Below are positions 21,413 through 25,407 of a DNA stretch of 25,407 bases, one piece after another; position 1 is the first letter of the stretch, and each line of letters starts with the position of its first letter. Origin of the DNA: DASWIV01 sp036397475 (GTDB lineage: Bacteria; JAJVIF01; JAPKYR01); contig DASWIV010000245.1 in NCBI GenBank assembly GCA_036397475.1, positions 1 through 25,407 of the forward strand. The letters are read 5' to 3'. The notes beneath the pieces are model-generated. The model worked only from the letters and a program-made list of their open reading frames with translations, did not search any database and was not told where the DNA came from. The position numbers and the translations under genes are program-made.

Positions 21413-22024
21413 GTGAACCATATAATTAGATACAGTTTTTACCTGATTTGTATGTTTTTAATGGTTATCCTGCCTGTTGAAGCTTACGGAAACCGCGATT
21501 TCCCCATGCCTTCCGGCATGGTAACCGACTTTACAGGCACAGTCGCCAATTCCGATCTCGACAATATTCTCACCGCCCTTCAACGCTCAGAAGATGCCAA
21601 TTCAATGAGTGGACACGTGATCATCGCTCTAAGCACAAGTGAATGGAACCTCGATGAGTACGCAAGGGACTACGCCGATTACCTCCAGGGGCGCGGATAT
21701 CTGGATTCGGATGGATGGCTGATATATATCAGTGTCGAAGACCATAAATACACAATCGCGGTCCAGGACGGCGCGGTAAAATCATTTTCTCCGCAGTTCC
21801 TGAATGAATTCATGCTTATTATGGATAATAAGCTCGCTCAAAACGATTTAACCGGGGCGATACTCGATGGCATTGGCGCGATTGAATCCCTGCCGGCTCC
21901 CCATGCAGAAGAAAAAAGGATGAAAAATTCACCCGACATCCTGATTTTCGCCGGGATCGCCCTTATGGTCCTCGTATTGATGTTCAAGATGAGAAGAGAC
22001 AAACCTGCCACAAGGCGGTCTTAG
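21413..22024 (+). CDS. TPM-domain membrane-anchored protein
   Basis: The 203-residue precursor has a signal peptide (about 1-25, hydrophobic core FYLICMFLMVILPVEA). A TPM domain follows (about 36-160, VTDFTGTV.., HVIIALSTSEWNLDEYARDYAD, DSDGWLIYISVEDHKYTIAV) and then a C-terminal membrane helix (175-192) with a basic tail. TPM domains occur in extracytoplasmic proteins such as the YgcG family and the thylakoid protein TLP18.3. Phosphatase activity is reported for some members, and photosystem or envelope repair roles for others. The role here is unknown. The start is GTG with no visible Shine-Dalgarno. There is no downstream Gly-rich tail, unlike many YgcG proteins. The stop TAG (22022-22024) overlaps the stop of the convergent gene. 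It is divergent from the winged-helix regulator, a possible controller. Confidence 0.82.
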   Translation: MNHIIRYSFYLICMFLMVILPVEAYGNRDFPMPSGMVTDFTGTVANSDLDNILTALQRSEDANSMSGHVIIALSTSEWNLDEYARDYADYLQGRGYLDSDGWLIYISVEDHKYTIAVQDGAVKSFSPQFLNEFMLIMDNKLAQNDLTGAILDGIGAIESLPAPHAEEKRMKNSPDILIFAGIALMVLVLMFKMRRDKPATRRS

Positions 22025-23856
22025 TTAGCGTCCACTTTCCACTTCTCGCCTTCCTTCCTCACTACAATTGTCATTTCCTGTACATCGCTTCCACGCTCGA
22101 TCTTCACCTCAAATACGTATATCCCCTCACCAAATTCGCCCTGCTGGATAACGATCATGTTCGCCTGCCTATTAGGCCTTACGAACCGGTCGAGGATAAC
22201 CTGCTCAAGAATTCCCTGTTCTTCATAAAGATCCCTGGCTTCCGACAGCACACTTCCCATTTCATGGGTACTGCATTCGATCATTGCATCGAAATCCCCA
22301 GCCCTGTACGCCGACCACCAGCTTTCCAGGGTATCAACCGGGGTTGTGCAGTTCACACTGACCTTTTGAATCTCCGCTGTCAGCAAGCCTATTTCCGCCT
22401 CGACCGCCTGGACATCGTCCTGGAGTGAATCTTCCCACGCCGTGATTTCCATCCGCAGATTTATCCCGAGATTCGATTCAGCCAGTGAATAAATTATTTC
22501 CGGGGTGACAAGGTCGCGTGCCCACGTTGTTGCGTTATCGCCAAGGTCCCAGCTCGATATATATTTCGCCCACAGGGATTGCCACCCGATCGCCGGCCTT
22601 GACCAGACAAGCCGGTAAAATCTCAAAAGATCGTATGCATCCACCTTATGTTCCTCTATCAGGTAATGCACAAAACTTGCCGATATTGTCACGTATTCCT
22701 TGGAATATGTGTAATCGAAACTCAGCGGGAACAAAAGATCGATGTCATCGATTCGCCCGCCGTAAAAATACAATCCCCTCGCGGCTTCCATATCGAGATC
22801 TGCGCGGTCAGCCATGAAATAATTTGCGATCCCTGCCCTTAAAAGAGGGAAAAGAGACGATGCCGAGCGTGAATTCAGACGCTGGCTCAATACCCATCCG
22901 GTCAGATGATCAATCTGGTCGATATCTTTCGGGGTCATATGGATTTCCAGGTCCTGCGGAATCGCGAATCCATCCGACCGAAGTGTGTAATCGAAAAGGT
23001 GGTCTTCGGAATCATACAGGTACACATCGACACTCGGTCCGGGGATCATCCCCCAGGTAGCTTCCACCATCGAGATGCTGTTACGGTAATCCGCCACTAC
23101 CTGTGTGTACATATCCCGCTCGATTGTCTGTTCAAAATAAAGCCTGACGTCGCCGGCATCTACGTAATACCACTGGTCGGAATTCTCAATCCAATGCTTT
23201 CTTCCTTCGGTATCAACCTCCGGATTTGTAAAATGGAGTTCAGTCCAGATCCTTTGCGCCTGGTCGTATTCCCCGAGTTTCTGGCGGCACTTCGCCAGCA
23301 TTATCTTGATCGACTGCTCAGCATAGCTTAACGATTCCGCTAATGACGGTGTGTTCAATATTGCCGACAGGTCTTCCTGGGCTGCGCGATAATCGCCCAG
23401 GCACTTGTAATTTATCCCGGCCCGGGTCAGCAAAGCGTCAGCAACCTGCTGGTTGTTCGACTGGTGCCTCGTTATCAGCAGCGACAGTAAATTTTTCGCG
23501 TGCTCGTAATCGGTCAGGCTCTGAAGAAAATCCGTGAAGATCATCGACGCGGCGAAATATGCGTCGAAGTGCCGGTCGTCCAATGCGTAATCTTCAATTA
23601 TCGATTCGTATTTCGCGGCAGCTGAGCGAAGTGTCGCTTCGTTCATGGTGATCAGTCCGTCGCTTAACATTGTCTCAGCGTCTGTGTACGCCTGCGTTAT
23701 GCCATCGGTAGCTCTCGGTACCTCTTCAGATACAATAAATCCATTGTCCTGCGCCGTCGCCGGTACGCTTACTGCCATAACTAGAAGAAATAGTATTACC
23801 GGCAGTTTTGCGATACGCGTGTACCTGCTCCACCCCGAATTCTGCTTTCGCGACAT
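22021..23856 (-). CDS. Secreted protein with TPR-like repeats and an inactive peptidase-MA-like domain
   Basis: The 611-residue precursor has a signal peptide (basic N-terminus, ILFLLVMAVSVPATA, cleavage near 35) and no lipobox. Residues 55-220 are TPR-like helices. Residues about 232-425 look like the gluzincin-type peptidase-MA-like domain: VDVYLYDSEDHLF (276-288), a GFAIP strand, then DHLTG (316-320) where active members have HExxH. RAGIANYF (340-347) sits where they have the WlsEGlAeY motif, and ASFVHYLIEEH (393-403) follows. The catalytic His, Glu and third ligand are all replaced, so zinc protease activity is unlikely. A short coiled coil (about 465-500) leads to a C-terminal NTF2/DUF4878-like domain (WWSAYRAGDFDAMIEC to EKWKVDAN). 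The ATG has GAGGT nine bases upstream. It lies 29 bases after the methyltransferase gene, so the two may be cotranscribed, but no functional link is obvious. Confidence 0.75.
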   Translation of the reverse strand: MSRKQNSGWSRYTRIAKLPVILFLLVMAVSVPATAQDNGFIVSEEVPRATDGITQAYTDAETMLSDGLITMNEATLRSAAAKYESIIEDYALDDRHFDAYFAASMIFTDFLQSLTDYEHAKNLLSLLITRHQSNNQQVADALLTRAGINYKCLGDYRAAQEDLSAILNTPSLAESLSYAEQSIKIMLAKCRQKLGEYDQAQRIWTELHFTNPEVDTEGRKHWIENSDQWYYVDAGDVRLYFEQTIERDMYTQVVADYRNSISMVEATWGMIPGPSVDVYLYDSEDHLFDYTLRSDGFAIPQDLEIHMTPKDIDQIDHLTGWVLSQRLNSRSASSLFPLLRAGIANYFMADRADLDMEAARGLYFYGGRIDDIDLLFPLSFDYTYSKEYVTISASFVHYLIEEHKVDAYDLLRFYRLVWSRPAIGWQSLWAKYISSWDLGDNATTWARDLVTPEIIYSLAESNLGINLRMEITAWEDSLQDDVQAVEAEIGLLTAEIQKVSVNCTTPVDTLESWWSAYRAGDFDAMIECSTHEMGSVLSEARDLYEEQGILEQVILDRFVRPNRQANMIVIQQGEFGEGIYVFEVKIERGSDVQEMTIVVRKEGEKWKVDAN

Positions 23857-23885
23857 GTGATCGTTACCTCACCATCTTGATCGAG

Positions 23886-25407
23886 TCATATATTAGTATA
23901 GGAGGAGCGCTTGATTCGTGCAATCTGATCGTCGGATAATTTGTACAGCGAAAAAACTTCCTTGTCTATCTGCTCCATTAATTTTGTGCGTTCCCCGTTC
24001 ATTTTACCGTTCGATTTCGCGTGCGCCAGGAGCTCATCCACCAGCTCCTTGAGCCGTTCAGACGCGCCGTTCACCCTTGGTACCGGAAGTTTTTCAACAT
24101 TGACCGTCTTAACCTGGGGGAACAATTTTTCCGTGTCCGGAAATACTATCCGGTAATAATAATTTAAAAGGGACGAATTATATAACGCGAGTATCAATCG
24201 CAGGTCGATCGACGGAGTTCGTGGAATTGTCACGTGGATAGTGTTGAGCGCATAATGTTTTTCCTCGTCCCACGCCGCGACTATCCGGTTCGCTGTCTGG
24301 CGCGTCAGGATTTTTGGATTTTCCAGGAAAATTCGTTCCTCCCGGAAAAAACAGTAATCACCAGCTTCGGAATCGATGAAATTCTTATCATAGCGCACCC
24401 ACATGTTGTCCCATGAAAGCTGGTACGGGGCTATATCTTTTCCGCGGAGCACCTTCCTGAATGGAGTTTTCATCCGCTTTTCAGACTGCACCACAATTTT
24501 TTCCGTCATGTTCGCCGGATTAATCCCATCCCGTACATCGCACAACTCCCCAAGCGGAGTGGCTGATCTTTCTATTGCCTCCAGTATCTCCCAGTCATCC
24601 GACCGGATGTGAATGTTGTACATCGAATACGGAAGCCGCCGGTACATATCCTGCGGGGAATTTTCGAGCGCTCCCGGAGTATCGTCCCTGACAGACTCCC
24701 AGAATCCCGTACGCACCTCCCTCGGAAATGGAAGCGCCCTCAAATCCTTCTTCTCTACAGATATCACGCATGTGGGAACCTCGACTTCCGGAAACACCTT
24801 CAGCGACAGATCCACAATGCAGCGCACCCATCCCTGCTCAAGAAAATAGTCCCTCAACGGCTCATACGACTTCATGATCAGAAATGTATTCGGGATGATA
24901 AATCCAAGCACCCCCGCTGGTTGCAGAAGATCAAACGCACGCTCCATGAACAGGCAGAATGTGTTTATCCTGCCCTTTCCCATCAGGTAATTTTTTTTGT
25001 AATAATTTTTTTCCGCGACAGATATCGACCTCGCCCGCTTCGCGTAGAAACTAACGTACGGGGGATTCCCGAAAATTACCGGCACGCCGCCGGACAGAAG
25101 TTTCCCGAGTGCAGATTTTTCCCTGTCGTTGTCCTTATCGAGAAAATCAGCCCGGTGAAAAGAGATTTCTACCGGACCATCTTCCAGCGCCAGGTCGAGC
25201 TCGTTGCCGGCTTCCACAATTATGCTTGTAAGTGCCGTCAGAAGTGCGGACGGATCTATATCAATTGCCGCGATCCTGTTTTCAAGGATCATCCGCACCG
25301 CGTCCTTCGCTTCCCATCCTGCTTTTTTATACCCGGTACGAAATCGCCTGTACGCCCCCAGAAGAAAATATCCCGCTCCGCATCCCGGCTCAAGCACCCG
25401 GAATCCA
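23886..25407 (-). CDS. Adenine-specific DNA methyltransferase, Eco57I/type IIG-like (5' end cut by window)
   Basis: The frame is open to the window edge, so the true start lies beyond 25407. The GTG at 25395-25397 is internal. About 506 codons are visible. They start at motif I (VLEPGCGAGYF, AdoMet binding), continue through AAIDIDPSALLTA and reach the N6-adenine catalytic motif IV GNPPYVSF (from about residue 110). Motif VI/VIII regions follow (LLQPAGVLGFIIPNTFL). The C-terminal half resembles the TaqI-type target-recognition domain of type IIG enzymes, with DVRDGINPANMTEK, KVLRGKDIAPYQL, and a LYNSSLLNYYYR to KLPVP segment. Such enzymes modify adenine in a specific site, and many are fused to a nuclease at the N-terminus. 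Whether that domain exists here cannot be seen. It could be part of a restriction or phage-defence system or an orphan methylase. It lies upstream of the secreted protein at 22021-23856. Confidence 0.88.
   Translation of the reverse strand, partial: GFRVLEPGCGAGYFLLGAYRRFRTGYKKAGWEAKDAVRMILENRIAAIDIDPSALLTALTSIIVEAGNELDLALEDGPVEISFHRADFLDKDNDREKSALGKLLSGGVPVIFGNPPYVSFYAKRARSISVAEKNYYKKNYLMGKGRINTFCLFMERAFDLLQPAGVLGFIIPNTFLIMKSYEPLRDYFLEQGWVRCIVDLSLKVFPEVEVPTCVISVEKKDLRALPFPREVRTGFWESVRDDTPGALENSPQDMYRRLPYSMYNIHIRSDDWEILEAIERSATPLGELCDVRDGINPANMTEKIVVQSEKRMKTPFRKVLRGKDIAPYQLSWDNMWVRYDKNFIDSEAGDYCFFREERIFLENPKILTRQTANRIVAAWDEEKHYALNTIHVTIPRTPSIDLRLILALYNSSLLNYYYRIVFPDTEKLFPQVKTVNVEKLPVPRVNGASERLKELVDELLAHAKSNGKMNGERTKLMEQIDKEVFSLYKLSDDQIARIKRSSYTNI

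Noticed and set aside
25395..25397. GTG as the start of the methyltransferase
   Set aside because: It lies inside AdoMet motif I and the frame is open to the window edge, so the gene begins outside.

Overview
The window reads as chromosomal DNA of a diderm (Gram-negative-type) bacterium, probably from a poorly characterised or uncultured lineage. Diderm evidence is a TolC-family outer-membrane channel and a set of large secreted lipoproteins with clear lipoboxes. TAA, TAG and TGA all end intact genes, so the genetic code is standard. I cannot assign a phylum from sequence alone. Several intergenic regions carry an extended -10 promoter of the form TGnTATAAT on the coding strand.

Layout, left to right. 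1-647 has no convincing gene. It holds an array of short degenerate dyad-like repeats (431-594) and a terminator for the minus-strand STAS-domain gene (648-1028). Next comes a 1317-residue cytoplasmic TPR protein (minus, 1161-5114) that ends in a degenerate DnaJ-like domain. A small Cys-rich protein of unknown function lies on the plus strand (5252-5635) with its own terminator.

5694-17147 is the most distinctive part: five paralogous genes in a row on the minus strand. Four are intact lipoproteins of 830-913 residues and the fifth (5694-6224) is a decayed, truncated copy with an in-frame amber codon. All share an N-terminal domain of about 400 residues with a HPF.G....GFDV core. The C-terminal modules differ: PKD plus propeller-like (14406-17147), parallel beta-helix (11781-14348 and 9008-11500), and PKD plus sialidase-type Asp boxes (6293-8971). 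A TolC-family gene (17281-18738) lies immediately upstream in the same direction.

18739-19086 has no gene. It carries a promoter, an unusual palindrome and T-tract repeat array, and the terminator of a cold-shock-domain gene (19087-19398, TTG start). recF (19535-20662, GTG start) is divergent from it and stands away from the usual dnaA/dnaN/gyrB neighbours within this window. A winged-helix regulator (20724-21260) converges on recF and is divergent from a TPM-domain membrane protein (21413-22024). The TPM gene's stop codon overlaps that of a convergent secreted protein (22021-23856), which has TPR-like repeats and what appears to be a catalytically dead peptidase-MA-like domain. The window ends inside an Eco57I/type IIG-like adenine-specific DNA methyltransferase gene (23886-25407), cut at its 5' end.

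Functional links. The lipoprotein cluster looks like an expanded, modular cell-surface family, possibly coexpressed with the TolC-like channel. The remaining genes look like single housekeeping, regulatory or envelope genes rather than one pathway.
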